Positions 54,937 through 63,910 of a stretch of DNA of 64,000 nt are shown in pieces. A program made the position numbers and the translations under genes. The DNA lies in assembly GCF_046292825.1 (NCBI RefSeq), contig NZ_JBKBQG010000025.1, positions 1 through 64,000 on the forward strand, in the 5' to 3' direction. Origin of the DNA: Salinarimonas sp046292825. GTDB lineage: Bacteria; Pseudomonadota; Alphaproteobacteria; Rhizobiales; Beijerinckiaceae. The first letter of the stretch is position 1. The number at the start of each line of letters is the position of its first letter. Below the pieces are notes generated by a model. It was not told where the DNA came from, searched no databases, and was given only the letters and a program-made list of their open reading frames with translations.

Positions 54937-56228
54937 TGGCGCTGCGGCTCGATGCGCGCGATGCCGGGTTCGAGCGCGCCTTTTCCGATCTCCTCGCCTC
55001 GAAGCGGGAGGTCTCCGAGGAGGTCGACGACGTCGCCCGCGCGATCATCGCCGACGTCATCGCCCGCGGCGACGACGCCCTGATCGAGTACACGTCGCGC
55101 TTCGATCGGCTGGACCTCACGGCCGATGGCCTGCGCATCACGCGATCCGAACTCGACGCGGCCGAGGCCGCCTGCGATCGCGAGACGATCGCGGCTCTGC
55201 GCCTCGCCAAGGAGCGCATCGAGACCTACCACGCCGCCCAGCGGCCCGGCGACCATCGCACCACCGACGCGCTCGGCGTCACCATGGGCTGGCGCTGGAC
55301 GCCGATCGAGGCGGCCGGCCTCTACGTGCCGGGCGGGCTCGCGAGCTATCCGTCCTCCGTCCTGATGAATGCGGTGCCCGCGCGCGTCGCGGGCGTCGAT
55401 CGCGTGGTCATGGTGGTGCCGACCCCACGCGGCGAGGTGAGCCCGCTCGTCCTCGCCGCGGCCAAGATCGCGGGCGTGGACGAGGTGTATCGCATCGGCG
55501 GCGCCCAGGCGGTGGCCGCGCTCGCCTACGGCACGCGCACCATCGCGCCGGTGGCGAAGATCGTCGGCCCCGGCAACGCCTATGTCGCGGCGGCCAAGCG
55601 CCGGGTCTTCGGCAAGGTCGGCATCGATATGATCGCCGGCCCCTCCGAAGTGCTGATCCTCGCCGACGCGCACGCCAATCCCGACTGGGTCGCCGCCGAC
55701 CTCCTCGCCCAGGCCGAGCACGACACGGCCGCGCAAGCGATCCTGATCACCGATTCGCCCGCCCTCGCCGACGCGATCGAGCCCGCCATCGCCCGGGCGC
55801 TCGCGCAGATGAGCCGCGCCGAGATCGCCTCCGCGAGCTGGCGCGACAACGGCGCGATCATCCTCGTCGAGCGGCTCGACGACGCGGTGCCGCTCGTCGA
55901 CCGGATCGCGCCGGAACATCTCGAGATCGAGACCGCCGAGCCGATGGCGCTCGCCGCCAAGGTGCGCAATGCGGGCTCCATCTTCCTCGGCGCCCATACG
56001 CCCGAGGCGATCGGCGATTACGTCGGCGGCCCCAACCACGTCCTCCCCACCGCCCGCTCGGCGCGCTTCTCCTCGGGGCTCGGCGTCCTCGACTTCATGA
56101 AGCGCACCTCGCTCCTCTCGCTGACGCCCGACGCGCTCGCCGCGCTCGGCCCCGCCGCGATGGCGCTCGGCCACGCGGAAGGCTTCGACGGCCACGCGCG
56201 GTCGGTCGCCGTGCGGCTGAAGGGGTGA
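54936..56228 (+). CDS. hisD: Histidinol dehydrogenase HisD
   Basis: HisD carries out the last two oxidations of histidine synthesis, from L-histidinol to L-histidine with NAD. The 430-residue length is standard. Signatures visible are AAGLYVPGG near residue 128, VGPGNAYVAAAKRRVFG, IDMIAGPSEVLILAD near 230, the catalytic APEHLEIET (Glu/His pair) near 325, and GGPNHVLPT with the zinc-ligand His near 360. No other his gene is adjacent; the scattered his genes are normal for this group. Confidence 0.97.
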   Translation: MALRLDARDAGFERAFSDLLASKREVSEEVDDVARAIIADVIARGDDALIEYTSRFDRLDLTADGLRITRSELDAAEAACDRETIAALRLAKERIETYHAAQRPGDHRTTDALGVTMGWRWTPIEAAGLYVPGGLASYPSSVLMNAVPARVAGVDRVVMVVPTPRGEVSPLVLAAAKIAGVDEVYRIGGAQAVAALAYGTRTIAPVAKIVGPGNAYVAAAKRRVFGKVGIDMIAGPSEVLILADAHANPDWVAADLLAQAEHDTAAQAILITDSPALADAIEPAIARALAQMSRAEIASASWRDNGAIILVERLDDAVPLVDRIAPEHLEIETAEPMALAAKVRNAGSIFLGAHTPEAIGDYVGGPNHVLPTARSARFSSGLGVLDFMKRTSLLSLTPDALAALGPAAMALGHAEGFDGHARSVAVRLKG

Positions 56229-56234
56229 GCTCAT

Positions 56235-56376
56235 CCCTCCCCGGAGGGGAGGGTGGACGGTCGAGCGAAGCGAGACCGGCCGGGTGGGGCCCGGGTGGAG
56301 AATATGCTTCGAACCTCGGGCCCCACCCGACCCCTTCGCTGCGCTCAGGGGCCACCCTCCCCTACGGGGAGGGATT
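56235..56376. repeat. Type II long palindromic repeat (copy 5)
   Basis: The repeat opens CCCTCCCCGGAGGGGAGGG and closes CCTCCCCTACGGGGAGGG, with the CGGGTGGGGCCCGGG and GGGCCCCACCCG arms inside. It separates the convergent hisD and mmsA genes and begins six bases after the hisD stop. Confidence 0.85.
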
Positions 56377-56385
56377 TTTGCCCCC

Positions 56386-57882
56386 TCACTTCATCGTGGG
56401 GATCACGAATTCCGCGCCGTCCTTCACCCCCGAAGGCCAGCGGGCGGTGACGGTCTTGGTCTTCGTGTAGAAGCGGATCGCGTCCGGGCCGTGCTGGTTG
56501 AGGTCGCCGAAGCCCGAGCGCTTCCAGCCGCCGAAGGTGTAATAGGCGAGCGGCACCGGGATCGGCACGTTGATGCCGACCATGCCGACATTCACCTTGG
56601 CGGCGAAATCGCGGGCGGCGTCGCCGTCTCGGGTGAAGATCGCGACGCCGTTGCCGTATTGGTGGTCGTTGGCGAGCGCGAGGCCTTCGGCATAATCCTT
56701 GGCGCGCACCACCGAGAGGACCGGGCCGAAGATCTCCTCCTTGTAGATGCGCATGTCGGGGCGCACCTCGTCGAAGAGGCAGCCGCCCATGTAGAAGCCG
56801 CGCTCGTAGCCCTGGAGCGAGAAGTTGCGGCCGTCGACGACGAGCTTGGCGCCCTCCGCGACGCCCGCGTCGACATAGGCCTTCACCTTCTCGAGGTGGC
56901 CCTTCGTCACGAGCGGGCCGAAATCGGCGGACGGATCGGTCGAGGGGCCGACCTTGAGGCTCTCGACGCGCGGGATCAGCTTCTCCATCAGCCGGTCGGC
57001 GGTGGACTGGCCGACGGGGACGGCGACCGAGATCGCCATGCAGCGCTCGCCCGCCGAGCCGTAGCCGGCGCCGATCAGCGCGTCGACCGTCTGGTCGAGA
57101 TCGGCGTCGGGCATGATGATCATGTGGTTCTTGGCGCCGCCGAAGCACTGGGCGCGCTTGCCGGTCGCCGCCGCGCGCGAATAGACGTAATGCGCGATGT
57201 CGGAGGAGCCGACGAAGCCCACCGCCCGGATATCGGGATCGTCGAGGATGGCGTCGACCGCCTCCTTGTCGCCGTTGACGACGTTGAGCACGCCGGCCGG
57301 CAGCCCCGCCTCCATCATCAGTTCGGCAAGCCGCATCGGCACGCCCGGGTCGCGCTCGGACGGCTTGAGGATGAAGGAATTGCCGCAGGCGATCGCGGGG
57401 GCGAACTTCCACATCGGGATCATGGCGGGGAAGTTGAACGGCGTGATGCCCGCGACCACGCCGAGCGGCTGGCGCATCGAGTACATGTCGATGCCCGGCC
57501 CCGCGCCCTCCGTGAACTCGCCCTTCTGCAGGTGCGCGATGCCGATCACGAACTCGCAGACCTCGAGGCCGCGCTGGATGTCGCCCTTGGCGTCGGGAAT
57601 GGTCTTGCCGTGCTCGCGGGCGAGGAGGTCGGCGAGCTCGTCCATGTTCTTGTTGAGGAGCTCGACGAACTTCATGAACACGCGCGCGCGCCGCTGCGGG
57701 TTCGTGGCGCCCCAGGCGACCTGCGCCTCGATGGCGTTCTCGACCGCGGCGCGGACCTCGTCGCGCGTGGCGAGGGAGACCTTGGCGCGCACCTCCCCGG
57801 TCATCGGCTCGTAGACGTCGCCATAACGCCCCGACGATCCCTCGACCTCGCGACCACCGATGAAATGCCCGACCGTGCGCAT
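56386..57882 (-). CDS. mmsA: CoA-acylating methylmalonate-semialdehyde dehydrogenase
   Basis: MmsA converts methylmalonate semialdehyde to propionyl-CoA, or malonate semialdehyde to acetyl-CoA, in valine and inositol breakdown. The 498-residue ALDH shows the nucleophilic Cys in GSAGERCMAISVAV near 285 and ITPFNFPAMIPMWKF near 148. It lacks the usual general-base Glu motif, having FGGAKNHMIIMPDADL instead, which is diagnostic of the CoA-dependent MmsA group. It is divergent from a LysR gene across about 200 bases. Confidence 0.95.
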   Translation of the reverse strand: MRTVGHFIGGREVEGSSGRYGDVYEPMTGEVRAKVSLATRDEVRAAVENAIEAQVAWGATNPQRRARVFMKFVELLNKNMDELADLLAREHGKTIPDAKGDIQRGLEVCEFVIGIAHLQKGEFTEGAGPGIDMYSMRQPLGVVAGITPFNFPAMIPMWKFAPAIACGNSFILKPSERDPGVPMRLAELMMEAGLPAGVLNVVNGDKEAVDAILDDPDIRAVGFVGSSDIAHYVYSRAAATGKRAQCFGGAKNHMIIMPDADLDQTVDALIGAGYGSAGERCMAISVAVPVGQSTADRLMEKLIPRVESLKVGPSTDPSADFGPLVTKGHLEKVKAYVDAGVAEGAKLVVDGRNFSLQGYERGFYMGGCLFDEVRPDMRIYKEEIFGPVLSVVRAKDYAEGLALANDHQYGNGVAIFTRDGDAARDFAAKVNVGMVGINVPIPVPLAYYTFGGWKRSGFGDLNQHGPDAIRFYTKTKTVTARWPSGVKDGAEFVIPTMK

Positions 57883-57909
57883 GGTGCACGCCTCCCTTGC
57901 TCTCAGATC

Positions 57910-57943
57910 ATAGCGTTATCATTTGCGATATGCGCACAGCTAT
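57910..57943. promoter_or_regulatory. Candidate LysR operator upstream of mmsA
   Basis: TATC-N6-GATA (57917-57930) lies inside a wider ATAGC...GCTAT inverted pair (57910-57914, 57939-57943). The stretch is unusually AT-rich for this window and immediately upstream of the mmsA start. This suits the LysR protein encoded divergently, but the assignment is by position only. Confidence 0.4.
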
Positions 57944-58088
57944 AGGAGATTTCGAAGCCAGTACGTGCGTCGATACCCGTGACCTTGGGTCAACGGCGCA
58001 GCCCCGCAAGCCTCCGGTGCGTCTCCCCCGCGCGCCTCCGATCCGTACCGCGGTTCCGTGCTCTCGGAAACCCGCTTGGAGTCTGTTC

Positions 58089-58997
58089 ATGAGTCGCTTC
58101 GATTGGGACGACCTGCGCTTCTTCCTCGCCGTGGCGCGCGTCGGCCGCCTCACCGTCGCCGCGCGCCGGCTGGGCGCCGACCACGCCACCGTGTCGCGCA
58201 GGATTACCGCGCTCGAGGATGCGCTCAAGGCGAAATTGTTCGAGCGGCGTCCGCAGGGATACGCATTGACCGAGCACGGCGAGCGGCTCCTCGCCAAGGC
58301 GGAGGCGATCGAGACGCAGGCGCTCGCGGTCTCCTCCGAGATCGGCGGGGCCGATCTCGCGCTGTCGGGCACCGTGCGCATCGGCGCGCCCGACGGCTTC
58401 GGCACCATGTTCCTCGCCCCCCGCACCGCCGATCTCGCCAAGCAATATCCCGATCTCGAGCTCCAGATCGTCGCGATGCCGCGGCTCCTGTCCCTGTCGA
58501 AGCGCGAGGCGGACATCGCGATCTCGCTCGCGCCGCCGAAAGAGGGCAAGATCGTCGCCCGCCGGCTGACGGACTACAAGCTCGGCGTCTTCGCCACGCA
58601 GGACTATCTCGACCGCGCCAAGCCGATCACGCGCCCGGAGGACCTGCACGAGCATCCGGTGATCGGCTATATCGACGATCTCATCTTCACGCCCGAGCTC
58701 GACTATCTCGACGAGGTCGCCAAGGGCTTGCGCGCCAAGATCTCCTCCTCCTCGCTCGTCACCCAGATGCAGGCGGCGCTCGCCGGGGTGGGGGTCTGCG
58801 TGCTGCCTTACTACGTCGCCGCCCAGGACCCGCGCCTCGTCCAGGTGCTGCCGGAGGCGACGAGCTTCGTGCGCTCCTATTGGCTGATCGTCCACGCCGA
58901 CCTGAAGGACATCGCCCGCATCCGCGCGACGATGGATTTCCTGGTCCGCGAGGTGAAGGCGGCGCGGCTCGACTTCATGCCGGAGGACCGGCCCTGA
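58089..58997 (+). CDS. LysR-family transcriptional regulator next to mmsA
   Basis: The 302-residue regulator has its winged helix at about 4-62 (DDLRFFLAVARVGRLTVAARRLGADHATVSRRITALE, cited by position) and a LysR effector domain (GTVRIGAPDGFGTMFLAPRTADL). Start ATG 58089 gives the compact N-terminus typical of the family. It is divergent from mmsA and most likely controls it in response to a valine or propionate-pathway metabolite; the effector is a guess. Confidence 0.88.
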   Translation: MSRFDWDDLRFFLAVARVGRLTVAARRLGADHATVSRRITALEDALKAKLFERRPQGYALTEHGERLLAKAEAIETQALAVSSEIGGADLALSGTVRIGAPDGFGTMFLAPRTADLAKQYPDLELQIVAMPRLLSLSKREADIAISLAPPKEGKIVARRLTDYKLGVFATQDYLDRAKPITRPEDLHEHPVIGYIDDLIFTPELDYLDEVAKGLRAKISSSSLVTQMQAALAGVGVCVLPYYVAAQDPRLVQVLPEATSFVRSYWLIVHADLKDIARIRATMDFLVREVKAARLDFMPEDRP

Positions 58998-59093
58998 GCG
59001 GTCGAGGCGCTATCCTGAATGTGTCGTCAAGGGGGGCGCCGACAGGGCGAGCTCCATCGGTGTCATCCCCGACGATCTCCGCCCCCCCTTCCC

Positions 59094-60386
59094 TCACTCC
59101 GCCGCGCGGCGCGGCTTGAGGCGCTCGAGGGGGGTGATGCGCAGCAGGGTGATGCGGTTTCGCGTCTTGCGCAGCACCTGGAAGCGGAAGCCGTGGAAGG
59201 TGAAGGCCTGGCCCGTCTCGGGGATGAGCTGCGCCTCGTGGATGACGAGGCCGGCGATGGTGGTGGCCTCCTCGTCGGGCAGGTTCCAGTCCATCACCCG
59301 GTTGAGGTCGCGGATCGGCACCGAGCCGTCGACGTTCACCGAGCCGTCGAGCTGAACGCGCACGCCCGACACCGAGAGATCGTGCTCGTCCTTGATGTCG
59401 CCGACGATCTCCTCGAGGATGTCCTCGAGCGTCACGAGCCCCTGCACCTCGCCGTATTCGTCGACGACGAGGGCGAAGTGCGTCTTCTTGACGAGGAAGG
59501 CGCGCAATTGGTCGCGCAGGCTCGTGCGATCGGGCACGAACCAGGGCTCGAGCGCGATCTGGTCGATCTTCAGCCGCCCCGCCTCCCCGCCGGCCGCGTC
59601 GAGCGCGCGCAGGAGGTCCTTCGCGTGCAGGATGCCGACGATGTTCTCGTGGCGCCCGCGCCAGAGCGGCAGGCGGGTATGGGGCGAGGTGAGGACCTCG
59701 CGCACGATCTCGTCGGGCGGAAGGTCCGCGTCGATCATGCGCATGCGCGTGCGGTGGACCATCACGTCCTCCACCACGAGCTCGCGCAGGTCGAGGAGGC
59801 CGCCGAGCATGTCGCGCTCGGCCTTGGCGACGCCGCCCTCCTTGTGGAGGAGGTCCACCTGCCCGCGCAGCTCCTCGGTCGCCGAGAGGATGTTCTGCGT
59901 CTTGCCGAGCTGCACGCCGAAGAGCGACAGGAGCCCGCGGATGAACTTCTCGACGGCGAGCGTCAGCGGGCCGAAGAGGGCGACGATCCAGGAGATCGGC
60001 TTGGCGACCGCCAGCGCGACGCGATCGGGGAAGTTGATCGCCACCGTCTTCGGCAGCACCTCGGAGAACACGATCACGAAGGCCGATACCGCGATCGTCG
60101 CGTAGACGATGCCCACCTCGCCGAAGATCGACAGGAGGATGCCCGTCGTCAGCGAGGCGGCGAGCGTGTTGACGAGGTTGTTGCCGATCAGAATGCCGCC
60201 GATCAGCCGCTCGCGGGTGGCGAGCAGCGTGTTGACGAGGGCCGCGCGCCCGTCGCCGCTCTTCTCGAGCGCGTGCATGCGCGCCCGCGAGGACGCGGTC
60301 AGCGCCGTCTCCGAGCCGGAGAAGAAGCCGGAGAGCACGAAACAGGCGATCAGAGCCGGGATCGCGATCCAGAGCATGCCGTCCAT
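59094..60386 (-). CDS. CorC/HlyC-type membrane protein (DUF21 + CBS pair)
   Basis: The 430-residue protein has a CNNM/DUF21 membrane domain at about 1-185 (FFSGSETALTASSRARMHALE; GGILIGNNLVNTLAASL; VFSEVLPKTVAINFP), two CBS domains at about 205-330 (VMVHRTRMRMID; VVDEYGEVQGLVTLEDILEEIVG), and a C-terminal CorC_HlyC domain. Such proteins are linked to magnesium export. It starts at ATG 60386 behind CGAGGAGCGAC and follows aroK-aroB, the standard Rhizobiales order. Confidence 0.93.
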   Translation of the reverse strand: MDGMLWIAIPALIACFVLSGFFSGSETALTASSRARMHALEKSGDGRAALVNTLLATRERLIGGILIGNNLVNTLAASLTTGILLSIFGEVGIVYATIAVSAFVIVFSEVLPKTVAINFPDRVALAVAKPISWIVALFGPLTLAVEKFIRGLLSLFGVQLGKTQNILSATEELRGQVDLLHKEGGVAKAERDMLGGLLDLRELVVEDVMVHRTRMRMIDADLPPDEIVREVLTSPHTRLPLWRGRHENIVGILHAKDLLRALDAAGGEAGRLKIDQIALEPWFVPDRTSLRDQLRAFLVKKTHFALVVDEYGEVQGLVTLEDILEEIVGDIKDEHDLSVSGVRVQLDGSVNVDGSVPIRDLNRVMDWNLPDEEATTIAGLVIHEAQLIPETGQAFTFHGFRFQVLRKTRNRITLLRITPLERLKPRRAAE

Positions 60387-60403
60387 GTCGCTCCTCGTGG
60401 TTC

Positions 60404-61540
60404 TCAGGCGGAGGCGGGGGCGCCGAGCTCGTCGAGGAGGAACGCGCGCACGTCCTCGACCGCGACGCCCGTCGCGATGAAGCTCGCGCCGATGCCGCGG
60501 GCGAGGATGAAGGTGAGCGCGCCGGCGACGACCTTCTTGTCCTGCGCCATGGCGTCGAGCAGGCCGTCGACGTCGGGCGCGAGGCCGGGGATCGCGGCGA
60601 TGCGGGTCGGCAGGCCCACGCTCTCGAGATGACGCGCGACGCGCGCGGCATCGTCGGGCGGACACAGGTTCAGCCGCGCGGAGAAGCGGAAGGCGAGCGC
60701 GAGCCCGATACCCACCGCCTCGCCGTGGACGAGGCGCGCGGCGTCGTAGCGGGCGAGGCGCTCCAGCGCATGCGCGAAGGTGTGGCCGAGATTGAGGAGC
60801 GCGCGGTCGCCCTCCTCGCGCTCGTCGCGCGCGACGATCGCCGCCTTGGCGCGGCAGGAGACGGCGACCGCGTGCTCGCGCGCCGGGCCTCCGGCGAGCA
60901 CCTGCGCGCCGTTCTCCTCGCACCAGGCGAAGAAGGCGGGATCGTCGATGAGGCCGTATTTCACCACTTCCGCATAGCCGGCCCGGGCCTCGCGCGCGGG
61001 CAGCGTGTCGAGGAGCGCCGTGTCGGCGAGGACGAGGCTCGGCTGGTAGAAGGTGCCGATCAGGTTCTTGCCGTGGGGCGAATTGATGCCGGTCTTGCCG
61101 CCGACCGACGAATCGACCTGCGCGAGGAGGCTGGTCGGCACCTGCACGAAGCGCATGCCGCGCCGCACGATCGCCGCGGCAAAGCCCGCGAGATCGCCGA
61201 CGACCCCGCCGCCGAGCGCCAGCACGAGGTCGCGCCGCTCGATGCGCGCCGCGAGCAGCCCCTCGCAGACGTCTTCGAGCACGCGCCAGCTCTTCGCGCC
61301 CTCGCCGGGGGACACCGTGACGAGATCGGTCCGAAGGCCCGCGGCCTCGAGGCTCGCGAGGATCGGCCCGGCATGCAGCGCGCCGACATTCTCGTCGGTG
61401 ACGATCGCCACCGCGCGCGCGCCGAGCGCGCGGGCGCGCGCGCCGGCCTCCTGCGAGACGCCGCGGCCGATCAGGATCTCGTAGGAGCGCTCGCCGAGCG
61501 CGACGTGAACGCTCTCCCGTCGTGGCTCGATCGTGCTCAT
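60404..61540 (-). CDS. aroB: 3-dehydroquinate synthase AroB
   Basis: AroB makes 3-dehydroquinate in the second step of the shikimate pathway, using NAD and a metal. The 378-residue protein shows LALGGGVVGDLAGFAAAIVRRG near residue 100, VPTSLLAQVDSSVGGKTGIN near 125, and metal ligands AGYAEVVKYGLI, LNLGHTFAHALE and HGEAVGIG. ATG 61540 overlaps the aroK stop (ATGA), so both are co-translated. Confidence 0.97.
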   Translation of the reverse strand: MSTIEPRRESVHVALGERSYEILIGRGVSQEAGARARALGARAVAIVTDENVGALHAGPILASLEAAGLRTDLVTVSPGEGAKSWRVLEDVCEGLLAARIERRDLVLALGGGVVGDLAGFAAAIVRRGMRFVQVPTSLLAQVDSSVGGKTGINSPHGKNLIGTFYQPSLVLADTALLDTLPAREARAGYAEVVKYGLIDDPAFFAWCEENGAQVLAGGPAREHAVAVSCRAKAAIVARDEREEGDRALLNLGHTFAHALERLARYDAARLVHGEAVGIGLALAFRFSARLNLCPPDDAARVARHLESVGLPTRIAAIPGLAPDVDGLLDAMAQDKKVVAGALTFILARGIGASFIATGVAVEDVRAFLLDELGAPASA

Positions 61541-62187
61541 CGCCCGCCCTCTCTCGATGTCGCGACCGCCTCTTCGTCCGCATGCGCCAGATGCGCGTCG
61601 AGCGCGGCGACGATCGCGTCGACCACCTCGCCATGGGTTCCGTCGCGGCTGACGACCCTCAGATCGGCGAGCGCGTAGACGGGATAGCGCTCGTCCATCA
61701 GCCGCCGCATCGTGCCCTCGGGGTCCGGGTTCTGGAGGAGCGGCCGGGTCGGGCGCTTGCGCACGCGCCGCATTAGCGTGTCGAGATCGGCCTCGAGCCA
61801 GACCGAGATGCCGGCCTGCGCGATCGCGGCGCGCGTCTGCGCGTCCATGTAGGCGCCGCCGCCGGTGGCGAGCACCATCGCGCCCGCGTGCAGGAGGCGG
61901 TCGATGACGCGGCGCTCGCCGTCGCGAAAGTAGGGCTCGCCGAAGGTCGCGAAGATGTCGGCGATCGACATGCCGGCCGCGTCCTCGATCTCGCTGTCCG
62001 CATCGCGGAAGGGCAGGCCGAGCCGGCTTGCGAGCCGGCGGCCGACCGTGCTCTTGCCCGCGCCCATCAGGCCGACGAGCACGACCGGCCGCTCGCCGAG
62101 CCGCTCCCGCACGCGCCCCTCCGCGCCCGGCTGCGCCGCCCCGTCCGCCGCCCCGCCCGTCTCGACCCTGCCCGACCGCTCGCTCAT
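61537..62187 (-). CDS. aroK: Shikimate kinase AroK
   Basis: AroK phosphorylates shikimate at the 3-OH. The 216-residue kinase has Walker A GLMGAGKST at 39-47, the shikimate-binding FRDADSEIE, FRDGERRVI and ATGGGAYMD, and the lid RPLLQNPDP. A polar Gly/Ala-rich lead of about 33 residues precedes the core and may be an extension or a sign that the true start is internal. It is first in the aroK-aroB-corC operon. Confidence 0.95.
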   Translation of the reverse strand: MSERSGRVETGGAADGAAQPGAEGRVRERLGERPVVLVGLMGAGKSTVGRRLASRLGLPFRDADSEIEDAAGMSIADIFATFGEPYFRDGERRVIDRLLHAGAMVLATGGGAYMDAQTRAAIAQAGISVWLEADLDTLMRRVRKRPTRPLLQNPDPEGTMRRLMDERYPVYALADLRVVSRDGTHGEVVDAIVAALDAHLAHADEEAVATSREGGR

Positions 62188-62407
62188 CAGGCTGGAATAG
62201 CATCGCTGGCGGCGGCTGTCATCGCGGGTGGGATTGGGGATTCACGTGCGAATCGCGACGTGGTATGTTTCGTCGTCGTCGACGTCTGCGCGGCGTAGGC
62301 GATACCGGAAGCGCGACACGGTGATATTCTGCTGGCCGTAGCACCGTCTCTCGGGACGGGAGCGCTTTGTGGGGTTCCGTTGCAGGCCCCATCGCTTTCG
62401 GAGATCG

Positions 62408-62432
62408 CGGGCGCTCCCCTGTGGAGCGCCCG
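62408..62432 (-). terminator. Hairpin after the ACAD8-like gene
   Basis: A perfect ten-pair stem CGGGCGCTCC/GGAGCGCCCG with a five-base loop begins 14 bases after the dehydrogenase stop. There is no T tract. The rest of 62188-62445 shows no supported gene. Confidence 0.5.
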
Positions 62433-62445
62433 TCACTCCTCCCCC

Positions 62446-63609
62446 TCACCGCCCGATCAACGCCCGCGCCACGATCACCCGCATGATCTCGTTCGTCCCT
62501 TCCAGGATCTGGTGCACCCTCAAGTCGCGGACGATCTTCTCGATGCCGTAATCGGCGAGGTAGCCGTAGCCGCCGTGGATCTGGAGGGCCTCGTTGGCGA
62601 TCTCGAAGCCGCGGTCGGTGGCGATGCGCTTGGCCATGGCGCACAAGGTCGTCGCCTCGGGCGTCTTCGCGTCGAGCGCGGCGGCGGCGCGCCAGAGGAA
62701 GGTGCGCGCGGCCTCGAGCTCGCTCGCCATGTCGGCGAGCTTGAATTGCAGCGCCTGGAACTGGCTCAGGGTCTTGCCGAAGGCGGTGCGCTCGCGGGCA
62801 TAGGCGAGCGCCTTGTCGAGCGCGGCCTGCGCCCCGCCGAGCGAGCAGGCGCCGATATTGAGCCGGCCGCCGTCGAGGCCCGCCATGGCGATCTTGAAGC
62901 CGATGCCCTCGGGTCCGAGCCGATTGGCGACCGGCACGCGCGCGCCCTCCAGGATCACCTGGGCGGTGGGCTGCGCGTTCCAGCCCATCTTCTTCTCCTG
63001 CGCGCCGAAGGAGAGGCCGGGCGTGTCGCGCTCGATCACGAGCGTCGAGACCCCGCCCGCCCCCTCCTCGCCGGTGCGCACCATGGTGACGTAGAGGTCG
63101 GAGGCGCCGGCGCCCGAGATGAATTGCTTGACGCCGTCGACGACGTAGACATCGCCCTCGCGCCGGGCGCGCGTCTTGAGCGCGGCGGCGTCCGAGCCGG
63201 CGCCGGGCTCGGTGAGGCAATAGCTCGCCACGAGATCCATCGCGCACAGGCCCGGCAGCCATTTGCGGCGCTGCTCGTCGGAGCCGTAGGAATCGATCAT
63301 CCAGGCGGCCATGTTGTGGATCGAGACGAAGGCCGAAACGGTCGGGCAGCCGGTCGCGAGCGCTTCGAAGATGAGGGCCGCGTCGAGCCGCCCCAGCCCC
63401 GAGCCGCCGACGTCCTCGGAGATGTACACCCCGCCCATGCCGAGCGCGGCCGCCTCGCGCATCACGTCGAGCGGGAAATGCTTCTCCTCGTCCCAGCGCA
63501 CCGCGTGCGGCGCGAGCTTCTCCTGCGCGAAGGCGCGGGCCATGTCGCGGATGGCGAGGTGGTCCTCGGTCAGGCCGAAGAGCGGCGTCGTCGTGTGCGG
63601 GATCGTCAT
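62446..63609 (-). CDS. Isobutyryl-CoA dehydrogenase (ACAD8-like acyl-CoA dehydrogenase)
   Basis: The 387-residue flavoenzyme probably oxidises isobutyryl-CoA to methacrylyl-CoA in valine breakdown. Blocks shared with mammalian ACAD8 include SIHNMAAWMIDSYG, ASYCLTEPGAGSDAA, FISGAGASDLYV, KMGWNAQPT, and the catalytic-Glu end HQILEGTNEIMR. 2-methylbutyryl-CoA is a possible alternative substrate. mmsA, which acts later in the same pathway, is 5 kb away, though not in one operon. Confidence 0.88.
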   Translation of the reverse strand: MTIPHTTTPLFGLTEDHLAIRDMARAFAQEKLAPHAVRWDEEKHFPLDVMREAAALGMGGVYISEDVGGSGLGRLDAALIFEALATGCPTVSAFVSIHNMAAWMIDSYGSDEQRRKWLPGLCAMDLVASYCLTEPGAGSDAAALKTRARREGDVYVVDGVKQFISGAGASDLYVTMVRTGEEGAGGVSTLVIERDTPGLSFGAQEKKMGWNAQPTAQVILEGARVPVANRLGPEGIGFKIAMAGLDGGRLNIGACSLGGAQAALDKALAYARERTAFGKTLSQFQALQFKLADMASELEAARTFLWRAAAALDAKTPEATTLCAMAKRIATDRGFEIANEALQIHGGYGYLADYGIEKIVRDLRVHQILEGTNEIMRVIVARALIGR

Positions 63610-63910
63610 GGTGGGCGTGCTCGCTTCCTCTCGCGCGCTCTCGTCTCGGCGGCTCGTCGCCGATCATGCGGAAGCCGCGGCGCCGCGCAAGGGAGCCGGG
63701 AGACGCAATTTCTCGCGCGCGGCGCTTCCTTAAGGTCGGGGAAGTAAGCGGCGGCGCCTGCGCGGTTTCGGTCGCCCTCTTTCGGCGCGCGGCGAGACGG
63801 AGTACAGTCGAACTTACGACGAGGCGCCGCGAATCGGCGATGCGGGCAAGATGCCGCCACGCTCGATTGCGCAATTTCCTGGCATCACCCATGGCCGAGC
63901 GAGGGCGACG
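63610..63910. other. Divergent intergenic region, nothing recognised
   Basis: These 301 bases separate two divergently oriented genes. Open frames on both strands are Arg-rich shadows without protein character. Promoters for both genes must lie here, but no clear -35/-10 pair or palindrome was found. Confidence 0.35.

Noticed and set aside
62242..62436. A 64-codon minus-strand frame after the ACAD8-like gene
   Set aside because: It begins inside the hairpin that follows the dehydrogenase gene, has no ribosome binding site, and matches nothing I know.
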